NCBI RefSeq assembly: GCF_003171515.1
Contig: NC_089394.1
Span: 1,240,001 to 1,304,000, forward strand
Length of the DNA: 64,000 bases
DNA from: Pyrenophora tritici-repentis
Taxonomy: Eukaryota; Ascomycota; Dothideomycetes; Pleosporales; Pleosporaceae
Direction of reading: 5' to 3'
Position numbers and translations under genes: made by a program. Below the pieces are notes generated by a model. The model was not told the DNA's origin, did no database searches, and saw only the letters and a list, made by a program, of their open reading frames with translations. Of this stretch, positions 42,194 to 49,655 are shown piece by piece. Numbering within the stretch: position 1 is the first letter of the stretch; the number at the start of each line of letters is the position of its first letter.

Positions 42194-43546
42194 TCAATCA
42201 GTGACTGAGTCCGGTGTTTGTGATGTCTTAATGTAGGGTGTAATTGATCGTGATGCCGTAGTTAGGCGTGGTCGCTTCGTTTCCAGGTTTGTTTCCTGTA
42301 TTATTCTTTGTAAGTCTGCATCATGCTGAAGTTTGTACTGTACCAGCTTTGTGATGTGTTTGTTCGGTTTGAACCAATCTGGGGTCTCCAAAGTTGGGTT
42401 GACATAGTAGCAGCTACTGATGTCATGGCGTTGTTCACAAGCAGGACATATATCGCCAGCTTCTGCTGTATTCCTTTTCTGGAATTGCTTGGACTTGTTG
42501 CCAGGTGCATTCATTTTGCGTTTGTTTGTTTGCCTTTGGTTTCCCTGGCTAGGGTTGGTAGATGGCGCTCTAATTTGCACACTTGAGGCGTCCCCCTGTG
42601 TGTTCGAGTCGGATTCACCGCTCGCCGCGTAGGCTGCTTCACCCGTCATAAAGGCACTTCTTGATTTGCCTCGTGTTGGGTGAGCTAGGCTCATATGTTC
42701 GCGGAAGAGTTTCATCATCTGCCTTCTTTCTATATTGTTCCGGTCGCTTCCCGCTCCAGTGAATGTTGCCATCCATGCTGGGGCAATCTTAGAGACTGCT
42801 TTTAGGAAGTCGTCCACAACCAGCTTGCTTTGTATCACGTCCCCTATCTTTAGGGCTTCGGCGCGAGTTGCAGCTTGGTCGTATTCGCTGAGCCATGATT
42901 CCCAATTTTGCGGGCTTCTCATAGGTCTCAAGGAATCGTGGTACCTCTCTCGTACCCTTCTGATCTCATCGTCGAGGTCTACTCCAACTGCTACCTGGAG
43001 GTTTGTGATCCAGGTGCGGAGAGTTCCATGTTCCTCAAAGCAGCTCACTTGAAGGTGTGGGCTAACTGTTGCATTCAGGTGTCTGATCATTGCCGCAATG
43101 TTTGTGCGTTCGTCTCGATAGTTTCGTTCGCGTATTTTGTATGATTCAAAAACCATCTTGAATTCCCTTGAGTCCCCATCGTATGCCTCCTTCCCCTCCG
43201 CTGAGAGTTCTGAGTATCGAGCTGGTATGGCTGGAGTTTGAACAGCAGGGTTGACTATGTCAACTGTATCTTGTGTAGGCGCTCGGGCATTGGCTCTCGC
43301 GGTTCGTGTAGAGGAGGATGGAGCTGATGATGTATTTCTCAGAGCAGCGGCTGGTTCATAGTCGGATACGAGTGGAGGGAGAGGTTCGGTCGGCTTTGTA
43401 CGAGGCTGAGTGTTGCCCGCTGGATCTACAATGTCCCAGATCTCTAGGGCTTCGCATTGCATCTTGATTTGGCGGTACCAGGGGATCCATTTGCTCGAGT
43501 CGGTGAGGATGACTGTTGCGTCCCTCTGGCTCTGGTTTGTCGCCAT
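42194..43546 (-). CDS. gag: Copia B Gag
   Basis: 450 aa from the ATG at 43546 (MATNQSQRDATVIL); the frame is open further upstream into the LTR but only with a TTG. The zinc knuckle CPACEQRHDISSC has the same C-x2-C-x3-H-x4-C spacing as copia A. It ends at TGA 42196-42194 in the context GAT-TGA-CTA-GAT-GG, after which the frame continues into pol. The stop and following codons match the copia A junction although the surrounding protein has diverged. Confidence 0.9.
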   Translation of the reverse strand: MATNQSQRDATVILTDSSKWIPWYRQIKMQCEALEIWDIVDPAGNTQPRTKPTEPLPPLVSDYEPAAALRNTSSAPSSSTRTARANARAPTQDTVDIVNPAVQTPAIPARYSELSAEGKEAYDGDSREFKMVFESYKIRERNYRDERTNIAAMIRHLNATVSPHLQVSCFEEHGTLRTWITNLQVAVGVDLDDEIRRVRERYHDSLRPMRSPQNWESWLSEYDQAATRAEALKIGDVIQSKLVVDDFLKAVSKIAPAWMATFTGAGSDRNNIERRQMMKLFREHMSLAHPTRGKSRSAFMTGEAAYAASGESDSNTQGDASSVQIRAPSTNPSQGNQRQTNKRKMNAPGNKSKQFQKRNTAEAGDICPACEQRHDISSCYYVNPTLETPDWFKPNKHITKLVQYKLQHDADLQRIIQETNLETKRPRLTTASRSITPYIKTSQTPDSVTD

Positions 43547-43576
43547 TATTGCGTGTTCGTTGCTCGTTATAGAGGC

Positions 43577-43591
43577 AGTGAGACTCTTAAT
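43577..43591 (-). other. Copia B primer site matching half tRNA-Lys(CUU)
   Basis: AGTGAGACTCTTAAT abuts the 5' LTR, identical to the copia A site at 37971-37985. Confidence 0.7.
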
Positions 43592-43755
43592 TGTCAGATT
43601 AGATGAGATATTGCACAAAAGTGATGGATGTTCATGATTGATTGTATTGTTCTCTGTTCTAAGGTGCGCGCTGAGAGTTTTGTTCTGCTAAGACGCTAAC
43701 CCATTATTAGCTAGCGGTGTCGGCACTTTCGGCTCGACACGCCTGCTATCTGACA
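43592..43755 (-). repeat. 5' LTR of copia B
   Basis: 164 bp, same as 38221-38384. Confidence 0.94.
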
Positions 43756-44851
43756 AGTAGAGTTCAAAAAGAGCTAGAAGAGAGTTAGGTATAACTTTTT
43801 ACTGAGCGTATGAAAATTTCTAAAAAAAGTTCCTAAGATACTAGCTTATATAAGCATTACATAAGCAAATCTCTTTCTAAACTTTCTTATCTAGTTAATT
43901 TTAAAAACGAAGAATAAAGAAAAGTACGCTAAAAAAGTACGCTAGAATTACGTAATAATCTACTAGTGTTATTCTATATATCTTTCTCTTTCTACTTCCA
44001 AATTTTCTCATCTCTATTATCTCTCTATGTCTCGAGAGCTTTCTAAATTCGAAAAAGAAGTTTATACTCTATCTTTGCAAAAAAAATCTACCAGTACTAT
44101 TAGTACTATACTAGAAAAGCCTTATAAGTCTATTTATAATACTTTACAACGTATTAAGAGGAAGAAAAGTCCTATTCTACCTCTTTCTACGCCTAAACTA
44201 GGCCGCCCTACTAAGGTCTCTAAACGAACTACTCGAGTAGTTAATAGAGACCTAGAAAGAAGTCCTAAGAAGACAAATAGGCGTATTCTAGTAGAGAATA
44301 ATCTAGATTTCTCTACTAGAAGCCTACAACGCTTATTGAAAGCAGAGAAATACTCAAAATCTCTAGCTAGAAAGAAGCAGCTTTTAAACGCAGAAAAAGC
44401 TACTAACCGCAAGAATTACGCTAAGAAGACACTTAAAATTCTTAAAAATATAAACTTTAGCAAAGTTATATTTTCTGACGAGTCTTCTATACAGCGTGGG
44501 TATGGTGCTAGGCAAGAATACGTTAGAAAGAGAAGAAATAAGCGACTTGGAAAGGAACAGGTCCAAACAACCAACTCAAGTGAGTTTAAAAAATATCTAA
44601 ATAAGCTAAAATATTCTTTGAAAAATCTAGTATTTTTCTAGGAGTTTAGTACATTTTTATCTAGCTTACTAACAGAGATATAGCCCGCGATATCTCGATA
44701 GGTGTTTGGGGAGCTATCTGGATAGGTGGAAGATCTAAGTTACACATAACTAGATCTCTACAGGACTCTAGAACATTTACAAATACACGTTATATACGAG
44801 AAGTACTTGTACCTATTGTTAAACCTCTATTTAAAAGAGGTAAGTAAGAAG

Positions 44852-45054
44852 TGTTGACACGGCAAAGGTGTCGAATACTAGCAGTCGTTGCAACGAACAA
44901 AGTGTATAGTATTTGATTAGTAGTGAGCAAGAGCTGGATGGAGAGATCTCCATATGTACGGTTGCGAGCTAAGCGGGAAGCTTGGTCTAACTAGTGGTCC
45001 AAGCTTCCGGCCCGGAAAAACTCGCCGGGCTGGCTGTACGCGCATGTTCCGACA
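44852..45054. repeat. Solo LTR (203 bp) in the Tc1 transposase intron
   Basis: Ends TGTTGACACGG..TTCCGACA, flanked by the 5-bp duplication AGAAG at 44847-44851 and 45055-45059. No internal element is present, as left by LTR-LTR recombination. It is unrelated by eye to the other LTRs here. Confidence 0.85.
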
Positions 45055-45085
45055 AGAAGTCTTTCTTTCTTACTTTAAAAGACTA

Positions 45086-46939
45086 ACATGATCCATGGGC
45101 GAGCGGCGCACACGGGCGAGCGGCGCACCCCACCAACTTTTGCAACTTTAAAGCGATGCATCTCAACAACGCGATAATATTATTGCTAGATATTGATACA
45201 GTAGATTACTCTATATTAATAGTATCAGTCTTGCATGTGCGCGAGTTGTGCCCAGTCTCCTTGCACCTAGTGCAGCGCCTTTGAGCCCGCTGGCTGAGGC
45301 CTGATCGCGCTCCTCCTTGACGCTCTTCATGAGCAATCTGCTGGTCAGCCTCATTTTGAGCCAGTATATCCTCTCCAGCTCCCTTTGTGAGTACTCCATG
45401 CTTCTGTATACGCCTTTTAGAGCGCCGCCTACGCTCTGAGGCTGCGCTATTGGCCTTCTCAAGACTAGAGATCCGATCGCGCATCAGCTCAGCAGAGAGC
45501 ATCATCACCTCGGCGCCCTTCTTTAGCTGGTCAATCGCCATAATAATTGAAGCTGGTGATGAGCTCTTGTGCTGGCGCACGCGCTCACGTATTAGGCTTG
45601 ACTGAGCCTCAAGCTCACGCGCGTTGCTCGGCGTTTGAGCTACCCAGGGAGCCTCTGGCAGAGCTGCTGGAGGAGTAGGTGTACGCAGTTGTACATCTAC
45701 CTTTGATAGAACAGCCTCTGGTTGTAGAGGAACAAGGCCTGCGCCGCGGAAGGCTGAGCAGATATTGGCTGGCGTGAACGCTTGATCAAATGCTGCCTTG
45801 AACGCTGGCAGAAACTCTAGCTTGGTGATGTGGTTGATGTGGTTGCGCATAAGGCTCTCCACCTCACGGCTGTACGCGCGCTTCAATGGCGAGAAGCAGC
45901 CAACATCAAGTGGCTGGAGTAGGTGAGATGAGTGAGGAGGCATACAGAGCGTATGGATATTGTTCTCCTTGCAGAGCTCCTGGAACTCTAGAGATTGGTG
46001 GCTCTTATGGCCATCAATAATAAGCAGGCGACGCGCGCCTACACTACGAGCCTGCGTGTGAGCGTTGAAGTGCTTTAGCCACTCAACTCCAAGCTCATTA
46101 TTCGTCCAGCCATTATCGCTGACTGCGATCGCCCAGTCGCGTGGGATCTCAGCTTCCTTATACCAGGCTGATAGGTGGTACTGGCCAGCGAAGATGAGGA
46201 ACGGTGGGACTGACCAGCCAGCAGCGCTGATAGCAGCGATCAGCGTTACCCACTCGCGATTGCCTGGCTGAATACTCTTCGGCCTGCCTCTCCTCTCTGC
46301 TCCTGTTATAACTAGCTGCGTTGTAATCTTGCCCATCATAAAGCCAGCTTCATCAAAGTTGTAGACGTCCTCATCGCAGATACCTAGCTCAGCCTTTGTC
46401 TCTTCTACAAGCTTAAACCACCTCTTTATTAATGTTGCATCCTCACAAAGAGCTCTCTGCCTATCGTACGCTTGGTTGAAACACGTCCGAAGACTGTCTG
46501 TACGCTTAACAAAGGTAGATGGCCAGTTGACTCCAACCTGCTCTCCACCACGCGCAGCCAGCAGCTTATCAGCCATATCACGTACAGCTGTGTAGGTAGG
46601 CGCAAATCCACGCAGATCTAGCTGAAGTATATAGCTAATAATCACCTCCTCTTCTCTCTGGGTAAGCTTCCTTGAGTTGGGCGGGCAATCGCGTCGGGCA
46701 GGTATACCAGCGCGTCGGCGGCGGAGCGTTGTTTCGGCTACGTTGTAGACTACTGCAGCAGTACGGGTACCTTGGATCTGGTGCGCATTAATAGATGAGA
46801 TAGCAAGCTGAATATCTGCTTCATTTGATAGTAATTGAGTAGCGCTGCGTTGAGCCATTGTAGATTAAGATCAGTAAGGTGAGTAAAGTTGGTGGGGTGC
46901 GCCGCTCGCCCGTGTGCGCCGCTCGCCCATGGATCATGT
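45086..46939 (-). mobile_element. Complete pogo-like transposon 2 (1,854 bp)
   Basis: Perfect 55-bp terminal repeats starting ACATGATCCATGGGCGAGCG; TA duplications at 45084-45085 and 46940-46941. Each terminal repeat contains two copies of GGGCGAGCGGCGCAC, likely paired transposase-binding sites. One intact transposase gene. It is inserted in the intron of the Tc1 transposase, next to the solo LTR. Confidence 0.95.
45206..46858 (-). CDS. Pogo-like transposase with C-terminal zinc knuckle
   Basis: 550 aa from ATG 46858. A psq-type helix-turn-helix lies near 15-50 and a CENP-B-type HTH near 64-130. The DDE domain has D169 ([11 protein letters not shown]), D282 (LIIDGHKSH) and D318 ([10 protein letters not shown]), spacing DD35D. 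A coiled segment and basic stretch ([10 protein letters not shown]) follow. The C-terminus has [14 protein letters not shown], a C-x2-C-x4-H-x4-C knuckle more usual in Gag proteins, absent from pogo element 1. No lesions seen. Confidence 0.92.
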   Translation of the reverse strand: MAQRSATQLLSNEADIQLAISSINAHQIQGTRTAAVVYNVAETTLRRRRAGIPARRDCPPNSRKLTQREEEVIISYILQLDLRGFAPTYTAVRDMADKLLAARGGEQVGVNWPSTFVKRTDSLRTCFNQAYDRQRALCEDATLIKRWFKLVEETKAELGICDEDVYNFDEAGFMMGKITTQLVITGAERRGRPKSIQPGNREWVTLIAAISAAGWSVPPFLIFAGQYHLSAWYKEAEIPRDWAIAVSDNGWTNNELGVEWLKHFNAHTQARSVGARRLLIIDGHKSHQSLEFQELCKENNIHTLCMPPHSSHLLQPLDVGCFSPLKRAYSREVESLMRNHINHITKLEFLPAFKAAFDQAFTPANICSAFRGAGLVPLQPEAVLSKVDVQLRTPTPPAALPEAPWVAQTPSNARELEAQSSLIRERVRQHKSSSPASIIMAIDQLKKGAEVMMLSAELMRDRISSLEKANSAASERRRRSKRRIQKHGVLTKGAGEDILAQNEADQQIAHEERQGGARSGLSQRAQRRCTRCKETGHNSRTCKTDTINIE

Positions 46940-47242
46940 TATATCTTTTGAATTTCTTGATACTTTTTAAATTTTTCTTTTTATTCTTAAATTTAATAAT
47001 TAATTCTATTTAGGTTGGAAATTTCAGCAGGATAACGCCAAGATCCATAAAACGCCAGCAGTTATCTCTTGGTTCTCCAGGAATAAAGTTCCTCTTTTCG
47101 AGCATCCGGCCTATAGCCCAGATCTAAATCCTATAGAAAACGTTTGGAGCTTACTTAAGAATAAGCTAGCAAAAAGGCCTAGTGCCTCTTTAGGCATAGG
47201 TAAGAGTACTAAGGCAGTAGAATTGTTTAAACAAGCAATTCT

Positions 47243-47389
47243 TGTTGGAGTGGGTGAACCGTACGCATAGGGAAGAAGTTGAGGATTGACTGAGGTTGTA
47301 TTGTACAAGCTATGGAAAGTTTATGTAGGTGAGTGACCATAAACAGCGCTAGTCTCAGATAGGCATCGTCCCATCACCAAACCGTGACA
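47243..47389 (-). repeat. 3' LTR of the gag-only element
   Basis: 147 bp, same as 48722-48868. Confidence 0.93.
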
Positions 47390-47410
47390 CACCCCCCAGT
47401 TGTCACCAAG

Positions 47411-48499
47411 TCAGTGAGTTGGTGATAACTGACCTGTATCCAGTAGATGAACCACGAATGATGTACCACCACTAGGTGGTTGGCCGTCATCTACCTGAAT
47501 CTTGTCTCTATACTGTTGACGTGAAGCCCATTCATTTAGGGCGTCCTTTATTTGCTTCGAAATCTTAGGATCCTTTTGAGCTTGTTCAACCTTGCGGACT
47601 CCAATAGGTGCTGGTGTCCAGTCTTTTGGTCGACCTGGGTGAAGTGGATTGAGTATCCAGCAGTCGGGTAAAGCGTGTGACAACCCACAAACACAAGGTA
47701 GGTTTGCAATCCCAAGCTTAGCAGCTGAGGTAGATAGCACACTTGACTCAGTGGCAGTGGTCTGGGCAGCTCGGCGGATGTACTTCGTCATCTTTTCGAC
47801 GTAGGCGGGCAAGCTGAGTAGATTTGTACCGTTTATCTCGTGTTCGTATATCTGATCGAGGCAGGTAGTAGCGTAGTTTGGATAGTGAGCTTGGCAGGCA
47901 ATCAAGAAATCCTCCTGAGGCCTGTAGCTAGTTGTCTCTGGTAGGTTGATCGATTGGCATTGAGAAGTGATGTGTATCCAGTCAGCCATCCATTCATCGA
48001 GTTTCTTTAGGTTGCGTGGAGCGGTCTTCAGATTGGTGTATCTTGCTATTAAGTCGCGACTCCGATCGGCTGTAGAAGGACAGAATTGCTTCTTGAGAGC
48101 GACAAGTCGATCGTACACAGTAGGGAGATCCTGTATTAGGTAGAGATGACGCGTGGCGATAGACCTAGTGATCTCTGTATTTAGCTGCACCAGAGCTCTC
48201 TCTTGTTTCTGCAGCGTGATCTCGTCGAGTCTCCATTGTTCAACCTCCCATCGGTAGGAATCACGATCCTCAGTGGATAGATCAGAGAGCTTAGAAGCTC
48301 TAGCCTTATAGTCGGTGAGCTGAGGCTTAGGATTGGCAGCCTCTAGGTCAGGCAGGCTCTCCTTTGGTGTATCTGGATTGACGTATTGCCAGATCTTGTG
48401 ATCCTTCGCGAAGTCTCTGCAGAGAAAGATCCAGTTGAACCAGTCATCTGGTGTATTAAGGATAACAGTAACTCGAGTTACTGCTGATCCTGTAGCCAT
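47411..48499 (-). CDS. gag: Gag of the gag-only element, ending at the protease DTG
   Basis: 362 aa, ATG at 48499. Copia Gag-like N-terminus (VTVILNTPDDWFNWIFLCRD) and a UBN2-like helical body. Near residue 280 a CVCGLSHALPDC motif resembles a shortened knuckle. The last residues, SFVVHLLDTGQLSPTH, contain LDTG, the active-site motif that starts copia protease. The parental gag-pol frame therefore seems to have been cut just after that motif, removing all of pol, and the shortened frame still ends cleanly. It may be selected for capsid supply or be a passive deletion. Confidence 0.85.
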   Translation of the reverse strand: MATGSAVTRVTVILNTPDDWFNWIFLCRDFAKDHKIWQYVNPDTPKESLPDLEAANPKPQLTDYKARASKLSDLSTEDRDSYRWEVEQWRLDEITLQKQERALVQLNTEITRSIATRHLYLIQDLPTVYDRLVALKKQFCPSTADRSRDLIARYTNLKTAPRNLKKLDEWMADWIHITSQCQSINLPETTSYRPQEDFLIACQAHYPNYATTCLDQIYEHEINGTNLLSLPAYVEKMTKYIRRAAQTTATESSVLSTSAAKLGIANLPCVCGLSHALPDCWILNPLHPGRPKDWTPAPIGVRKVEQAQKDPKISKQIKDALNEWASRQQYRDKIQVDDGQPPSGGTSFVVHLLDTGQLSPTH

Positions 48500-48574
48500 T
48501 GTGTGCGTAGAACAGACGTAGCAATCGTGCGTTATAGTGGACGCGGGGTAATCGAGCGCTGTGGTGGACGCGGG

Positions 48575-48676
48575 GTAATCGTGCGGCTATGAGGGGCCTA
48601 GTAATCGTGCGCTATGAGGGACGCGGTAATCGTGCGGCTATGAGGGGCCTAGTAATCGTGCGCTATGAGGGACGCG
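48575..48676. repeat. 51-bp tandem repeat, 2 units, in the gag-only leader
   Basis: Units start GTAATCGTGCGGCTATGAGG at 48575 and 48626; partial, more diverged copies lie at 48535-48574. It lies between the primer site and the gag ATG. Confidence 0.85.
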
Positions 48677-48706
48677 GTAATCGGGAAATGAGTACAATCA
48701 GGATGC

Positions 48707-48721
48707 AGCCGGGCTCATAAC
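48707..48721 (-). other. Gag-only element primer site matching half initiator tRNA-Met
   Basis: AGCCGGGCTCATAAC abuts the 5' LTR. The match ends at tRNA position 39 of the initiator tRNA-Met anticodon arm, the copia cut point. The 14 nt GCCGGGCTCATAAC are shared with the non-coding element at 20014-20027. Confidence 0.72.
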
Positions 48722-48868
48722 TGTTGGAGTGGGTGAACCGTACGCATAGGGAAGAAGTTGAGGATTGACTGAGGTTGTATTGTACAAGCTATGGAAAGTT
48801 TATGTAGGTGAGTGACCATAAACAGCGCTAGTCTCAGATAGGCATCGTCCCATCACCAAACCGTGACA
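48722..48868 (-). repeat. 5' LTR of the gag-only element
   Basis: 147 bp, same as 47243-47389. Confidence 0.93.
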
Positions 48869-49655
48869 ATTCTAGAAGAGTGGGAGCAATTACCGCAAGA
48901 GGTAATAGATAACTGTATTAGGTCTTTACCTAGGCGTTATCTAGCAGTAAAAGCAGCTAGAGGTTGGTATACTAAGTACTAGTAACTAGCTTTGGCTACT
49001 TTAATATAAAAAAAGCTTTAAAAACTTCTTTTTAGCCTTACTCTTGCAAACACAAGTAGAATAACTTCTAATTTGAACATTGTATAGATCTATACGTAAT
49101 AAATAGCATATAAGAGTTTTAGCTAAAAGGATACTGTAGATAAAAAGTTATACTTAGATTTGTAGCTTACTTTTTTCTACTCTTAAACACTACTAGAGTT
49201 ACTCAGACGTAAGCTTACTTAGCATCCTTTTTAGTAACCCATCTTAAAAAAAATGTTCTTAGCTTTCTAGAGAACTAAAATTTATTAGTCTAGCTAGTCT
49301 AGTTCTTTAGATATAGAGCTTAGAAAAAGGTAAATTTTAAAAAGTCTCTTTCTTTCTGTCACCCGACTGTATGTTTCTTGTTGGTCTGGGAAGTAAGATA
49401 CGTGGTATGATATTGATGCTACATTTGGCAATAGTGGCAAGGAGCGTGGTAGTAGTTGGGTATCAAGATAACGCCTGGAGTTGTAGACAATAGTGCGGAA
49501 TTACGGGCTTGTGTAAAGAGACCGCCTCCGAGCAGTTGCTTGTAGAGGAAATCATGGCGAAAACAAAAACAATAATCAGGCCGATAAGAAAAACACCGAA
49601 GTGAAGGAAGCGTGTAACGTGTAAGAGAACCATCCGTCTATTAGTTCATCCTGCA

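Larger units (their letters stand above)
38221..43755 (-). mobile_element. Ty1/copia retrotransposon B (5,535 bp) carrying two MITEs
   Basis: 164-bp LTRs (TGTCAGATTAG..CTATCTGACA) at 38221-38384 and 43592-43755 show no difference. The target duplication AGTAG lies at 38216-38220 and 43756-43760. Gag, TGA and pol share one frame on the minus strand, as in copia A. Protein similarity to copia A is high but the LTRs differ, so it is a sister family. It inserted only 18 bp from copia A inside the Tc1 element. Two 128-bp MITEs interrupt pol. Confidence 0.95.
47243..48868 (-). mobile_element. Gag-only copia-type LTR element (1,626 bp)
   Basis: 147-bp LTRs (TGTTGGAGTG..ACCGTGACA) at 47243-47389 and 48722-48868 show no difference. 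The duplication ATTCT lies at 47238-47242 and 48869-48873. It carries an intact gag but no pol. Purine tract CTGGGGGGTG (minus) and a half tRNA-Met primer site are in place. It is inserted in the last third of the Tc1 transposase and needs Pol from another element. Confidence 0.93.
44027..48982 (+). pseudogene. Tc1/mariner transposase, intron-containing and broken by insertions
   Basis: ATG at 44027. The N-terminal helix-turn-helix and the first catalytic Asp (VIFSDESSIQRGYG) are open to 44641. A frameshift/stop region follows. Coding resumes near 44660 with ARDISIGVWGAIWIGGRSKL and reaches LFKR at 44839. A GTAAGT donor at 44840 and a CTATTTAG acceptor at 47013 define an intron that joins LFKR to GWKFQQDNAKIH, the second catalytic Asp. 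The third acidic residue is in NPIENVW. The gag-only element cuts the frame at 47242. The end, EEWEQLPQEVIDNCIRSLPR, runs 48874-48982. Without insertions the intron would be about 110 nt. Confidence 0.88.
32715..49369 (+). mobile_element. Tc1/mariner element expanded to 16.7 kb by nested insertions
   Basis: Ends CAGTCGGGTGACA.. at 32715 and its reverse complement at 49369, with TA duplications at 32713-32714 and 49370-49371. The terminal inverted repeats extend over about 150 bp and are clearly diverged. Subtracting the insertions leaves roughly 2.1 kb, normal for Tc1. The native pieces are about 32715-32890, 38208-38220, 43761-44851, 45060-45085, 46942-47242 and 48874-49369. They are strongly AT-rich, unlike the insertions. 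Each inserted element has its own matching target duplication, so the order of events can be read directly. Confidence 0.93.

Noticed and set aside
41613..42197. 194-codon minus frame inside copia B
   Set aside because: It is a shifted-frame shadow of pol; the true frame shows the protease and integrase motifs.
32891..43755. Copia A and B as two copies of one element
   Set aside because: Their LTRs differ in length (217 and 164 bp) and sequence apart from the terminal inverted bases, and their gag proteins diverge, so they are sister families.
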